The position numbers were made by a program, and so were the translations under genes. Of a stretch of 15,422 nt of DNA, positions 1-7,231 are shown one piece after another. The stretch is from JAADCS01 sp964473735. GTDB lineage: Bacteria > Hydrothermota > Hydrothermia > LBFQ01. Under the pieces are notes generated by a model. The model did not search any database, was not told the DNA's origin, and saw only the letters and a program-made list of their open reading frames with translations. Where the stretch lies: the NCBI GenBank assembly GCA_964473735.1, contig CAYYQD010000035.1, positions 1-15,422 of the forward strand, in the 5' to 3' direction. Position 1 is the stretch's first letter. Each line of letters starts with the position of its first letter.

Positions 1-471
1 AAGTTCGGGGAGCCCTATGGACTCGGAGGAAAGTAAAGCACCCTCCGGGGCCTTTACCCCGATTTCTATCTCCCGGGGTCGTTTTAGAAGGGTAGAGATG
101 TAGTTCCCGTCCGCTATTTAGATGCTGTACTGAAAAGTTCCAACCGGGTACTGTCAGGCTCAAACGTATCGGGGCGGTATCACTTGTGCGAGTTTTATAC
201 CCAAAGTGGTACTTCTACCATGAAGAGGGGTCAGACCCGTTAAGGCCCTTTCACCCGGTGAAACGCCGCAGATCCTCGCAGTGCGGTTTCCAGTACCGTG
301 CCGATATAAACGCACACGAAGGAGTTGAAGATGGATCCCATAGGGATATGTAAAACGAGGCAATGGATTATTTATAGTGTTATTGCCCCACGTGTGGGGA
401 TTTTTACCGTAATAGTAGGATGCGACTATGTCAAATTTCAGACAACCGGGCAAATGCTGATATATCGGGTT
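1..471. other. Non-coding region, possible end of an unrecognised structured RNA
   Basis: No reading frame here looks coding: all plus frames have early stops (for example TAA at 34 and TAG at 85 in frame 1), and the codon use of the short open stretches is unlike the neighbouring genes. Local pairing is visible. 22-29 can pair with 42-49, 46-50 with 57-61, and 57-61 with 74-78; these are mutually exclusive. There is a hairpin TGGTA-CTTC-TACCA at 207-220, one at 228-238, and a 6-bp stem 265-270/282-287. GGTACTG at 147-153 is complementary to CAGTACC at 291-297 and would enclose the middle hairpins. A terminator-like hairpin follows at 386. I compared it by eye with RNase P RNA, tmRNA, SRP RNA, rRNA and common riboswitches and saw no convincing signature. 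The part after 345 is AT-rich spacer and promoter. A structured RNA is a guess. Confidence 0.35.
386..405 (+). terminator. Terminator-like hairpin with T-run
   Basis: CCCCAC and GTGGGG (386-399) form a short, perfectly complementary stem with a 2-nt loop, or 5 bp with a CGTG loop, followed by ATTTTT. It is the only hairpin plus T-run I noticed in the window. It lies upstream of the propeller gene, so it would end transcription of whatever lies in 1-385. The stem is short, hence modest confidence. Confidence 0.5.
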
Positions 472-477
472 TATAAT
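472..477 (+). promoter_or_regulatory. -10 box of leaderless promoter, propeller gene
   Basis: Consensus TATAAT ends 7 nt before ATG 485. Transcription would then begin at or next to the start codon. No Shine-Dalgarno sequence lies before the ATG and no clear -35 is visible. Confidence 0.75.
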
Positions 478-484
478 TTCCTCT

Positions 485-2053
485 ATGATGATGCTCGTCG
501 TATGTGAAATAGGTTATTGGAAGATGTACGGGGGAGATCCCAGACACGTAGGGGTGCAGCCTCTCAAGGGGGGAATGACCTCGGTATTCGTAAAGTGGAA
601 GAGGTACCTCGGTAGTCGGTACTCTCTCAACATCCACGGCTCCCCCGTTATATGCAACCTGACCAACTCGTACCCGGGCGGTGAGGTGGTGGTAAAGACG
701 ACGAACTACTGGACTAACAAGGTGTTTGCATTCTCTGGAACGACAGGATCTCTACTCTGGAGCAGGGATTACGGGAGCGGTGCCGAGTACTCCACGCCTG
801 CGTGCGGAGACCTCAACGGTGACGGCCTTGACGATGTAGTTATAAGGACCTCCACCCAGCTGGTGGCCCTTCGGGGTCGGGACGGATACAGACTGTGGTA
901 CCGGTCCGTATCCAACCTTAACTCCTCCCCCGTGGTGGCGGACGTCGTCCCCACTATCCCCGGGCCGGAGATAATTTACGTAGAGCATAACTCCTCTAAC
1001 GTCCCCGTCCTCTACGTTCTAAGGGGCTCAAACGGACAGGTTATATGGAGCCGTACGATGAGTAATCCCGAAACCCCCACAGGTTATGACGGACAGCCCA
1101 CCTACTCCACCCCGGCGGTGTGGGATATAGACGGAGACGGTGTCCGGGAGATAGTTGTAAAGACCCGTACCAACGGTCTTAGGGCGTACAACGGAAGGTC
1201 CGGAGCCTTAGAGTGGACCTACCCGATAAGCACGACGACCAACGTACAGACCCCGTCCCTCAAGGACCTGAACGGTGATGGGAGGTACGACGTAATATTC
1301 ACGGACGCCACCTTCGGGTTCTATCACGACCGTACTCTGAAGGCCGTGGACCATCGTGGGAACCTACTCTGGGCCTTAGACCTCGGGGGCAACATCGGGG
1401 CGATAGGCTTCCAGTACTTCGCCACTCTGGACGTGGATGCGAGCGGCAGGCCCGAGGTTTTTCTGGGATGGGATCAGCGTGTCTATAGGGTGAATCAGAC
1501 GGGATCCTCCGCCTACGTATCGTGGGGCTTTGGACCGGAGGGAAACTCCTGCTGGGATGCGAGTATATCCGCCGTAGATTACGACCACGACGGCAGGTGG
1601 GAGATAGTGAAGACCTGCGACGGAGACCTCTCTCCCCCTTCCCGTCTCCGCATATTTGATGCCCGGAGCGGGAGTGTGGAGTACAGCAGGATCCATGGGT
1701 GCTATACGGACCCCAGCGTGGCCATCGGGGACGTGGATGGGGACGGGTGCTCGGAGATCGTCATGTACAGGTGCGTTTCCTACGTGGATAGCCTGATCGT
1801 CCTTGACGGTCCCCTGACCAGCTGCGGCATCCTATCGGAGATCGGAGACCTGAACACGGAGGAGCATTCCCCCACCCTCCCCTCCAGAGTGTGGGAGGTC
1901 ACCGGAAGGGTGCTTAACCTGAGGGGAGAGGTGTCCGTATGGGAAGCGAGCGGCAGGCTGGTGGGTCGGTACGGACCGGGCAGGATCGTCCTGAAGCCCG
2001 GCGTATACGTCCTGACCTACGAAGGCGGAAGGGTGACGGTGATTATCAGATAG
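485..2053 (+). CDS. Secreted PQQ/FG-GAP-type beta-propeller protein with C-terminal sorting domain
   Basis: 522 residues. The body (about 15-460) alternates two repeat signs: propeller strands with Gly...Trp motifs (GTTGSLLW near 85, GSNGQVIW near 181, GRSGALEW near 237, HRGNLLW near 290) and calcium-loop motifs of the D-x-D/N-x-D-G kind at residues 109, 214, 261, 365 and 416, plus a degenerate DVDASG at 316. This matches outer-surface FG-GAP/VCBS and PQQ-like repeat proteins, which bind ligands or glycans; no catalytic site is evident. The C-terminus (about 470-522, with EASGRLV and LKPGVYVLTY) resembles the Por/T9SS type-A sorting domain, which directs proteins to the cell surface. The N-terminus is only a short hydrophobic run (MMMLVVCEIG) with no basic n-region. 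The in-frame TGA at 458-460 allows no earlier ATG/GTG/TTG start. It is monocistronic and its last 8 bp overlap the convergent methyltransferase. Specific function unknown. Confidence 0.85.
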   Translation: MMMLVVCEIGYWKMYGGDPRHVGVQPLKGGMTSVFVKWKRYLGSRYSLNIHGSPVICNLTNSYPGGEVVVKTTNYWTNKVFAFSGTTGSLLWSRDYGSGAEYSTPACGDLNGDGLDDVVIRTSTQLVALRGRDGYRLWYRSVSNLNSSPVVADVVPTIPGPEIIYVEHNSSNVPVLYVLRGSNGQVIWSRTMSNPETPTGYDGQPTYSTPAVWDIDGDGVREIVVKTRTNGLRAYNGRSGALEWTYPISTTTNVQTPSLKDLNGDGRYDVIFTDATFGFYHDRTLKAVDHRGNLLWALDLGGNIGAIGFQYFATLDVDASGRPEVFLGWDQRVYRVNQTGSSAYVSWGFGPEGNSCWDASISAVDYDHDGRWEIVKTCDGDLSPPSRLRIFDARSGSVEYSRIHGCYTDPSVAIGDVDGDGCSEIVMYRCVSYVDSLIVLDGPLTSCGILSEIGDLNTEEHSPTLPSRVWEVTGRVLNLRGEVSVWEASGRLVGRYGPGRIVLKPGVYVLTYEGGRVTVIIR

Positions 2054-2780
2054 CCGCGTAGGTTACCCGTTTGGATCTACGTGTGGGTTTCTCAAAGGAG
2101 GTACCGTCAAACGCCCATATCTTTATGAATCCGGCCCGCTTCAAAAGGCGCGTCACTACGCTGGGAGGATACCCCTTCTCTCTGAAGGTCTCGTCTATTC
2201 TCCTGTAAAGACCCTCGCCTGCGGGCAGGAACACCGTCAGATGGAGCTCCGATATACCGTCCCCGACGTACTCCCCCCTCCAGATGGTCAGGATGCCGTC
2301 CCCCACCTCCTTCACGAAGAGGGAACCGTTCCAGTCCGTCATCATAACGTGGGGGGTGTTGAGGTCCCCGACGAATATACCCCGGGGTTTCAGATGCTCC
2401 TTTATCCGCCTGAAGGCCAGCGCTAAGTCCTCCTCCGTCAGGAGGTTGTTCAGGCTATCAAAGGTGCTGACGACGGCGTCGTACTCCTCGCCTAAGGCCA
2501 GATCCCTGACGTCCGCCCTTACGAACCTCACACCCGGCACCTTCTTTCTGGCCACCTCCAGCATACCTTCGGACACATCCACCCCCACGACCTCGTACCC
2601 CAGCTTAACCAGCTCTCGCGTAAGGTTCCCCGTGCCGCACCCAACCTCCAGTATCCTCTTCACCGGTATAGGGGCGAAGTTCAGTATCTTGGCCACGTAG
2701 AGGGCCCACTCCTCGTAGTCTATATCCTCAAAGAGCAGGTCGTATATCCCGGCTATCTCCGAAAAGCCTTTGAAGTTCAT
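2046..2780 (-). CDS. Class I SAM-dependent methyltransferase
   Basis: 244 residues with a Rossmann methyltransferase fold. Motif I is ILEVGCGTGNL (43-53), followed by the acidic residue ending strand 2 in VVGVDVS (D68), RADVRDL (motif III region, D90), and DAVVSTFDSLNNLL (101-114, motif IV region). Such enzymes transfer a methyl group from S-adenosylmethionine. The substrate cannot be read from the sequence; the N-terminal YDLLFEDIDYEEW segment is typical of small-molecule or ubiE/YqeM-like methyltransferases of the methyltransf_25 type. The ATG overlaps the purE stop codon in an ATGA, so it is the second gene of a two-gene operon and probably relies on translational coupling, since no ribosome binding site is seen. 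Its 3' end overlaps that of the plus-strand propeller gene by 8 bp. Confidence 0.85.
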   Translation of the reverse strand: MNFKGFSEIAGIYDLLFEDIDYEEWALYVAKILNFAPIPVKRILEVGCGTGNLTRELVKLGYEVVGVDVSEGMLEVARKKVPGVRFVRADVRDLALGEEYDAVVSTFDSLNNLLTEEDLALAFRRIKEHLKPRGIFVGDLNTPHVMMTDWNGSLFVKEVGDGILTIWRGEYVGDGISELHLTVFLPAGEGLYRRIDETFREKGYPPSVVTRLLKRAGFIKIWAFDGTSFEKPTRRSKRVTYAAI

Positions 2781-3256
2781 TCCATCTTTACCTCGGAAGA
2801 AAGAACCTTCCTCCTCATCCCCTCCCTGTACTCCCTCAACCTCTCCGCCAGCTCCCCGTACTTTAGGGACAGTATCTGAACGGACAGGAGTGCGGCGTTC
2901 CGGGCTTCGCCGACACCCACCGTAGCCACGGGCACCCCGGGGGGCATCTGGACTATGGAGAGAAGGGCGTCTATGCCGTACAGGTGCTTAGCGGGGATGG
3001 GAAGTCCGATCACGGGTTTCGTCGTATATGCGGCCACCACCCCCGGAAGGTGTGCGGCCTTTCCGGCTGCTGCTACGAAGACCTCAACCCCGCGCTCATC
3101 GGCCTCCATGACGTACTCCTTCAGAGCCTCCGGAGTCCTGTGGGCGGATAGGACCCGGACCTCCACATCCACACCAAAGGTTCGGAGGAGGTCGTAAGCC
3201 TCCTTAACTACGGGCAGGTCCGAAGTGCTACCTACGATAAGGGCCACCTTAGGCAT
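2777..3256 (-). CDS. purE: 5-(carboxyamino)imidazole ribonucleotide mutase PurE
   Basis: 159 residues, the usual length for bacterial PurE. Recognised motifs in order: IVGSTSDLPVV (7-17), VLSAHRTPE (35-43) with the active-site His, AAAGKAAHLPGVVA (about 62-75), IPAKHLYGIDALLS, QMPPGVPVATVGVG and NAALLSVQIL near the end. The enzyme converts N5-CAIR to CAIR in cytoplasmic de novo purine synthesis (class I, normally working after PurK). Assignment to class I is by family knowledge; neither purK nor another purine gene is in the window. The ATG start is set by a TATAAT box ending 6 nt upstream, implying a leaderless mRNA. It leads an operon with the downstream methyltransferase and shares a 68-bp divergent promoter region with jag. 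Confidence 0.95.
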   Translation of the reverse strand: MPKVALIVGSTSDLPVVKEAYDLLRTFGVDVEVRVLSAHRTPEALKEYVMEADERGVEVFVAAAGKAAHLPGVVAAYTTKPVIGLPIPAKHLYGIDALLSIVQMPPGVPVATVGVGEARNAALLSVQILSLKYGELAERLREYREGMRRKVLSSEVKME

Positions 3257-3262
3257 CCGGAA

Positions 3263-3268
3263 ATTATA
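3263..3268 (-). promoter_or_regulatory. -10 box of leaderless promoter, purE
   Basis: Minus-strand TATAAT followed by only 6 nt (TTCCGG) and then the purE ATG. No Shine-Dalgarno sequence, no clear -35. It faces away from the jag -10 box, with 41 bp between the two hexamers. Confidence 0.8.
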
Positions 3269-3309
3269 AACCGGTTCCCGTTTCTCCTAATTCGCAGGCC
3301 TTTCGCCCT

Positions 3310-3315
3310 TATTAT
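3310..3315 (+). promoter_or_regulatory. -10 box of leaderless promoter, jag
   Basis: TATTAT ends 9 nt before ATG 3325. No Shine-Dalgarno sequence in the gap (TCCCGTTGC). Confidence 0.6.
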
Positions 3316-3324
3316 TCCCGTTGC

Positions 3325-4038
3325 ATGAAAGCACGATACATAGACCTGGAGGGTAGCACCGTTGAAGAGGCCCTTATGAAGTACCTGAACGAGCACTCCC
3401 TTGACATATCGGAGGTCAGGTACAAGGTCCTGCAGCTACCTTCCAGAGGTTCCCCTGCCAGGGTCAGGATATTTTTGGACACGGAAGATTTTGACGTCAT
3501 AGACGAGGTGGCGCGGGAGTTCCTCCACAGGTTGGGGGTGAAGGGAGGGGTGGATATAGACGTGGACGAGTACGGGAGGTACTACGTTAATTTTGACATA
3601 AAGGAGCTGGACAACACCCTGATAGGACATCAGGGTCAGACCCTCCGCGCCATAAACCACGTCCTCTCCTCCATCATAAACCGCCGGAAACCCAACATAA
3701 AGGTCCAGTTTGACATCGCCCACTACCGCCGCCGCCGTGTGAAGAGGGCCATAAACAAGGCCATAGCCATCCTGAAGCTGATGGAGGCGCAGGGCAAAAC
3801 CGAGATGGCGTACGACGCCCCCATCCAGTCCGACGAGGTGGAGGCCGTAAGGAGGTTCCTGCGTAAGAGGGGATACACGATGGAGCGGTTGAAGATAAGG
3901 GGAAGGAGGATAAAGTCCAAGACGGGGGAGCCGGTCTATATCATCCGGAAGCTGACGGAGGAGGAGATGCGGAGGGAGACGGCCGGAACCTCCGAAGAGA
4001 GGGAGCAGAAGGTTAATAGTACCGAGTCCGAAAGTTGA
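3325..4038 (+). CDS. jag: Jag/KhpB-like RNA-binding protein (Jag-N and KH, degenerate R3H)
   Basis: 237 residues. Residues 1-50 match the Jag-N domain (IDLEGSTVEEAL...). A KH domain follows at about 60-130 with the GxxG loop as GHQG (101-104) in TLIGHQGQTLRAINHVLSS, and then the conserved D-x-x-x-YRxRR stretch (DIAHYRRRR, 130-138). Jag/KhpB proteins bind RNA and influence cell envelope growth; they are often encoded next to yidC/rnpA, which is not the case here. The region where the family normally has an R3H domain is present in length (about 139-210), but the usual ERRxxH signature is replaced by SDEVEAVRRF, so single-strand nucleic-acid binding by R3H is doubtful. The C-terminal 25 residues are charged and probably disordered. 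ATG start follows a -10 box directly. The stop overlaps the OPT gene start. Confidence 0.85.
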   Translation: MKARYIDLEGSTVEEALMKYLNEHSLDISEVRYKVLQLPSRGSPARVRIFLDTEDFDVIDEVAREFLHRLGVKGGVDIDVDEYGRYYVNFDIKELDNTLIGHQGQTLRAINHVLSSIINRRKPNIKVQFDIAHYRRRRVKRAINKAIAILKLMEAQGKTEMAYDAPIQSDEVEAVRRFLRKRGYTMERLKIRGRRIKSKTGEPVYIIRKLTEEEMRRETAGTSEEREQKVNSTESES

Positions 4039-5663
4039 GGGAGTTCAGCCCCGTAGCCGTAGTACTGGGTCTCGCCCTTAGCGTGATCTTCGGCGTTTCC
4101 AACGCCTACCTGGCCCTCAAGGCGGGCATGACGGTATCCGCTTCCATACCCGCCGCCGTGGGATCTCTGGCGTTCTTCTCCGCCTTCTACCGTAAGGGGA
4201 CCCTCCTTGAGGGCAACATCGTACAGACCGTAGCCTCCGCCGGTGAATCCTTGGCCGCCGCTCTGGCCTTTACCCTGCCCGCCTTCTTCGTGGCCTCCCT
4301 GTCCTTCCATCCCTACCACATCGGATTCGTCACTTTCGCCGGTGGGGTCATAGGGGTGCTCTCCGGTGTGGCCTTCAGGGATACCTTAGTGGAGGATGAG
4401 AGCCTGCCCTTCCCGGAGGGTAAGGCCTGTGCCGTTGTCTTAAGGAGCAGGGAGTCGGGTAAAGGGCTCTCCGTACTTCTGGGGGCCGTTTTGGGTGGTG
4501 GTGTAAAGCTGCTTCAGAGCGTCGGCTTACTCGCCTCCTCCTTCTCCTACGCCCTCTGGGGCAAGGTACTGGCGGCCGACCTCTCCCCCGCCGTAGTTGG
4601 GGCCGGGGCCATAGTGGGACTGCGCACCGCCCTTATGGTGGCGGCCGGTGGGGTTATCGGTTGGTGGGTCTTCATGCCCTTTTACGACGGGTCCCCCATG
4701 GAGGTATGGAGCCGTTATATACGCTTCATAGGGGCCGGGGCCGTTTTAGTGGGGGGGATATACGAGTTCCTTCGGGTCGTACTGAAGCTGGTAGGGAGGT
4801 TCCGGAAGGGTAAGGTGTGGGTAGTGGTGGCCGTCGCCGTGGTTGTGGGGGTAGTGGTGGGCCTACTCGTGCCGGAGCTGGGGGTGGTAGGTGGGGCGTT
4901 AGGTGGGGTGTTGGGGGTGATATTCGCCTACGTCTCCGGAAACACGACGGCCATAGTCGGCTCCTCCTCCAACCCCGTATCCGGCATGACCATAGCGGCT
5001 CTGGTAGTGGTCTCTCTCCTTTTCAAGGCTCTGGGTTGGGGGGGCCTTGTTTCCGTCCTCGCCATGGCCTCTCTCGTGGCCTCCGCGGCCGCCATAGCCG
5101 GAGATACGGTTCAGGACCTGAAGACCGGCCACATCGTAGGGGCAACACCCAAGTGGCAGTACGTCGGCGAGTTCCTGGGCATAGCCGTCTCTTTCGCCGT
5201 AATAACCGCCGTGGTGAGTCTCCTTGGTGAGGTCTTCGGTTTCGGATCCGAGTCCTTACCCGCACCTCAGGGGGTCCTTATGGGCACCATAGCGAAGGGG
5301 ATATTCTCCGGGACGATTGACTGGAACCTCATCTTCATCGGGGGGGCGGTAGCGGTGGCCGTGGCCATGATGGGGCTCCCGGTTCTTCCCGTGGCCGTCG
5401 GACTATACTTACCCATACACCTCTCCGGTGGCCTCCTGTTGGGTGCGGTAATCTCTCGCATCTTCCGTGCCGAGGGGGAGCACGTGGCCCCGTCGGGGAT
5501 GATAGCCGGGGACGCCTTAACGGCCGTCCTCTTCGCCTTCGGCGTTGGCTTCTTCGGATGGAAGTTCCCGGAGCCGGTCACGGGTACATGGATCATAACG
5601 GTTCTACTCATCGTGTTGGGAATGGGGGTTATCTGGCGGGGCCCCTTTGGAAAGCGACGGTAG
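4035..5663 (+). CDS. OPT-family (oligopeptide transporter type) membrane transporter
   Basis: 542 residues, strongly hydrophobic, with well over ten membrane segments. The opening (VVLGLALSVIFGVSNAYLAL, then KAGMTVSASIPAA) and the internal signatures SSSNPVSGMTIAAL and GDTVQDLKTGHIVGATP with KWQ after it are typical of prokaryotic OPT transporters. Known members move peptides or metal chelates in symport with protons; the substrate here is unknown. The start is TTG at 4035, overlapping the jag stop as TTGA. The N-terminus aligns with the family from the first residues, so an internal ATG would remove the first helix. No ribosome binding site is seen, which suggests coupling to jag translation. 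It lies directly before the ammonia-lyase, whose -10 box reuses this gene's TAG stop. Peptide import feeding amino-acid breakdown is a plausible but unproven link. Confidence 0.9.
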   Translation: MREFSPVAVVLGLALSVIFGVSNAYLALKAGMTVSASIPAAVGSLAFFSAFYRKGTLLEGNIVQTVASAGESLAAALAFTLPAFFVASLSFHPYHIGFVTFAGGVIGVLSGVAFRDTLVEDESLPFPEGKACAVVLRSRESGKGLSVLLGAVLGGGVKLLQSVGLLASSFSYALWGKVLAADLSPAVVGAGAIVGLRTALMVAAGGVIGWWVFMPFYDGSPMEVWSRYIRFIGAGAVLVGGIYEFLRVVLKLVGRFRKGKVWVVVAVAVVVGVVVGLLVPELGVVGGALGGVLGVIFAYVSGNTTAIVGSSSNPVSGMTIAALVVVSLLFKALGWGGLVSVLAMASLVASAAAIAGDTVQDLKTGHIVGATPKWQYVGEFLGIAVSFAVITAVVSLLGEVFGFGSESLPAPQGVLMGTIAKGIFSGTIDWNLIFIGGAVAVAVAMMGLPVLPVAVGLYLPIHLSGGLLLGAVISRIFRAEGEHVAPSGMIAGDALTAVLFAFGVGFFGWKFPEPVTGTWIITVLLIVLGMGVIWRGPFGKRR

Positions 5664-5666
5664 AAT
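5661..5666 (+). promoter_or_regulatory. -10 box overlapping the OPT stop codon, ammonia-lyase promoter
   Basis: TAGAAT begins with the TAG stop codon of the OPT gene and ends 7 nt before ATG 5674. No Shine-Dalgarno sequence (gap ACCCTCC). It supports ATG 5674 over the upstream TTG at 5647, which lies before the hexamer. Confidence 0.7.
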
Positions 5667-5673
5667 ACCCTCC

Positions 5674-7116
5674 ATGAGATCCGTAATAAGGGAAGTCTGG
5701 GAAGTATCTCAGGGTAAGGAGGTAAAGGTATCCGAAGGGGATCTGGAGACCCTCCGCAGGGGGAGAGAGGCCTACCTGAAAGCCGTTGAGAGGGAAGGGG
5801 TGGTGTACGGTTTCAACACCGGTCTGGGGAAGCTGGCCACGGTGAAGCTCCCGGAGGAGAAGTTAGACTCCTTCCAGTACTCCACCTTAAGGAGCCACGC
5901 CACCTCAACGGGGGATCCCTTACCCGTCCCTTACGTTCGTGCCGCCATGTTCCTTAGAGTGAAACACCTGCTAAAGGGTATCTCCGGTGTGAGACCGGAG
6001 CCGGTGTTGAGGATGGTGGATTTCCTCAACTTAGGTATAACCCCAAAGGTGCCGGAGAGGGGGTCCGTGGGGGCGAGTGGAGACCTGTCCCCCAACGCCC
6101 ACGTCGCCCTTACCCTCGTGGGGGAGGGGTGGGTATTCCTCCGGGACGGACGGGAGGTACCCTCCATAGTAGCCCACAGGATGTACGGAATTGAACCCAT
6201 ATCTCTGGTCCCCCGCGAGGCTCTGGCCCTGATAAACGGTTTCACCTTCTCTCTGGCAATCCTGACCCTGAACGTCCGCAGGTTGGAGAAGCTGCTGTCC
6301 CTCTACCACGAGGTATTTCCGATGGTGTGGTGGGCGGTAAGGGGTAGGAAGTCCCCCTTCAATCCGGACGCCGTAGCCCCTATGGGAGACCGTTTCGCCT
6401 ACGAGTCCGCCCGGAAGGTCTGGAAGTATATAGAAGGACTCCCCGACGGGGAGAGGGTACAGGACCCCTACTCCATACGGGCTTACCCGCAGGTGATGGG
6501 GGCGGCCCTAAGGGTCAGCGATTGGGCGCAGCGCACCGTATCCGACCTGATAAACGGGGTCTCGGACAACCCCGTACTCGTCGGGGACAGGGTCCTATCC
6601 ACCGGGAACTTCCACGGCCAGACCGTCGCCATGCTCTCGGATACCCTCTCCTCCACCGTGGCCACCATCATAGGCTTCGCCGACAGGCGTATGCACTTCG
6701 TCCTGTCCAGAGAGTCGGGACTACCGGAGATGCTATCTCGCGAGCCGGGTACGGACTCCGGCCTGATGATGTTGCAGGTGGCCGTCTCCTCAATCTTCGC
6801 GGACGCCAAGGTGCTGGCCACCCCCTACGCCTATCAATCCTCTCCGACGAGCGCCGGACAGGAAGATTGGGTCCCTATGAGCTTCTCCTCCGCCCTCCGT
6901 TTCGGTCGCCTCGTAGACCTCCTTGCCGAGACGCTGTCCGCCGAGCTGCTGGTGGCCTACCGCGCCCTTGATATGGTGGGGGACGTACCGGAGGCCGTAC
7001 GGCACCATTACGATGCCCTAAAAGACAGGATGCCACAGTACAGGAATAACCTCCACCTCTCCGAGGAGTGGGAGATAGCCCGGAAGTACGTTTTAGATAA
7101 GGTGGGGAAGGTGTAG
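5674..7116 (+). CDS. hutH: Histidine/aromatic amino acid ammonia-lyase (probable histidase)
   Basis: 480 residues. The MIO-forming Ala-Ser-Gly is in GSVGASGDLSPNAH (A134-S135-G136). Other family residues are visible: Y45 in YGFNTGLGKLA, S74-H75 at the substrate-selectivity position (Ser-His is typical of histidase), N188 in LINGF, Q263, Y266 and R269 in VQDPYSIRAYPQV, F313 in STGNFHG, and E397 in SAGQEDWV. The reaction is non-oxidative deamination, for histidase L-histidine to urocanate plus ammonia, in the cytoplasm. Odd points: W399 stands where bacterial histidases usually have His (QEDHV), the protein is slightly short (about 505-515 usual), and no hutU, hutI or hutG is in the window. Phenylalanine or tyrosine ammonia-lyase activity is the alternative. 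The open frame runs 9 codons further upstream to a TTG, but the -10 box favours ATG 5674. Confidence 0.85.
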   Translation: MRSVIREVWEVSQGKEVKVSEGDLETLRRGREAYLKAVEREGVVYGFNTGLGKLATVKLPEEKLDSFQYSTLRSHATSTGDPLPVPYVRAAMFLRVKHLLKGISGVRPEPVLRMVDFLNLGITPKVPERGSVGASGDLSPNAHVALTLVGEGWVFLRDGREVPSIVAHRMYGIEPISLVPREALALINGFTFSLAILTLNVRRLEKLLSLYHEVFPMVWWAVRGRKSPFNPDAVAPMGDRFAYESARKVWKYIEGLPDGERVQDPYSIRAYPQVMGAALRVSDWAQRTVSDLINGVSDNPVLVGDRVLSTGNFHGQTVAMLSDTLSSTVATIIGFADRRMHFVLSRESGLPEMLSREPGTDSGLMMLQVAVSSIFADAKVLATPYAYQSSPTSAGQEDWVPMSFSSALRFGRLVDLLAETLSAELLVAYRALDMVGDVPEAVRHHYDALKDRMPQYRNNLHLSEEWEIARKYVLDKVGKV

Positions 7117-7129
7117 GGGAGCGTCGTTA

Positions 7130-7229
7130 NNNNNNNNNNNNNNNNNNNNNNNNNNNNNNNNNNNNNNNNNNNNNNNNNNNNNNNNNNNNNNNNNNNNNNN
7201 NNNNNNNNNNNNNNNNNNNNNNNNNNNNN
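7130..7229. other. Assembly gap of 100 N
   Basis: Exactly 100 N, the conventional length for a scaffold join of unknown size. It separates the ammonia-lyase end (7116) from the protease stop codon (7232-7234). The real distance, and anything lying between such as a terminator or a small gene, is unknown, so adjacency of the two genes should not be assumed. Confidence 0.99.
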
Positions 7230-7231
7230 CT

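Noticed and set aside
22..40. GGAGGAAAGT resembling the conserved GAGGAAAGTCC core of RNase P RNA
   Set aside because: The CC and the following conserved segments (P4 partner, ACAGAAA-type and GGTAA elements) are not found at suitable distances on this strand.
88..231. Frame-1 open stretch of 48 codons with protein-like composition, interrupted upstream by TAG at 85 and TAA at 34
   Set aside because: Short, no start codon, stops on both sides and no third-position GC bias. A decayed gene cannot be excluded but nothing supports it.
248..300. CGGTGAAACGCCGC and CAGTACCGTG, superficially like group II intron domain V and a 23S rRNA motif
   Set aside because: Neither the surrounding stems nor adjacent conserved bases of these RNAs are present.
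160..453. Minus-strand 97-codon open frame
   Set aside because: No recognisable domain, no -10 box before its start, and composition consistent with chance in a non-coding region.
331..507. Open frame of 58 codons from ATG 331 preceded by AAGGAG, a good-looking Shine-Dalgarno sequence
   Set aside because: It runs through the terminator-like hairpin and the propeller gene promoter and overlaps that gene's start. Its codon use is unlike its neighbours and its protein has no recognisable pattern. Other genes here do not use such ribosome binding sites.
5647..5673. TTG start giving the ammonia-lyase nine extra residues
   Set aside because: It lies upstream of the TAGAAT box and inside the OPT gene; ATG 5674 sits 7 nt after the box, as in the other genes.
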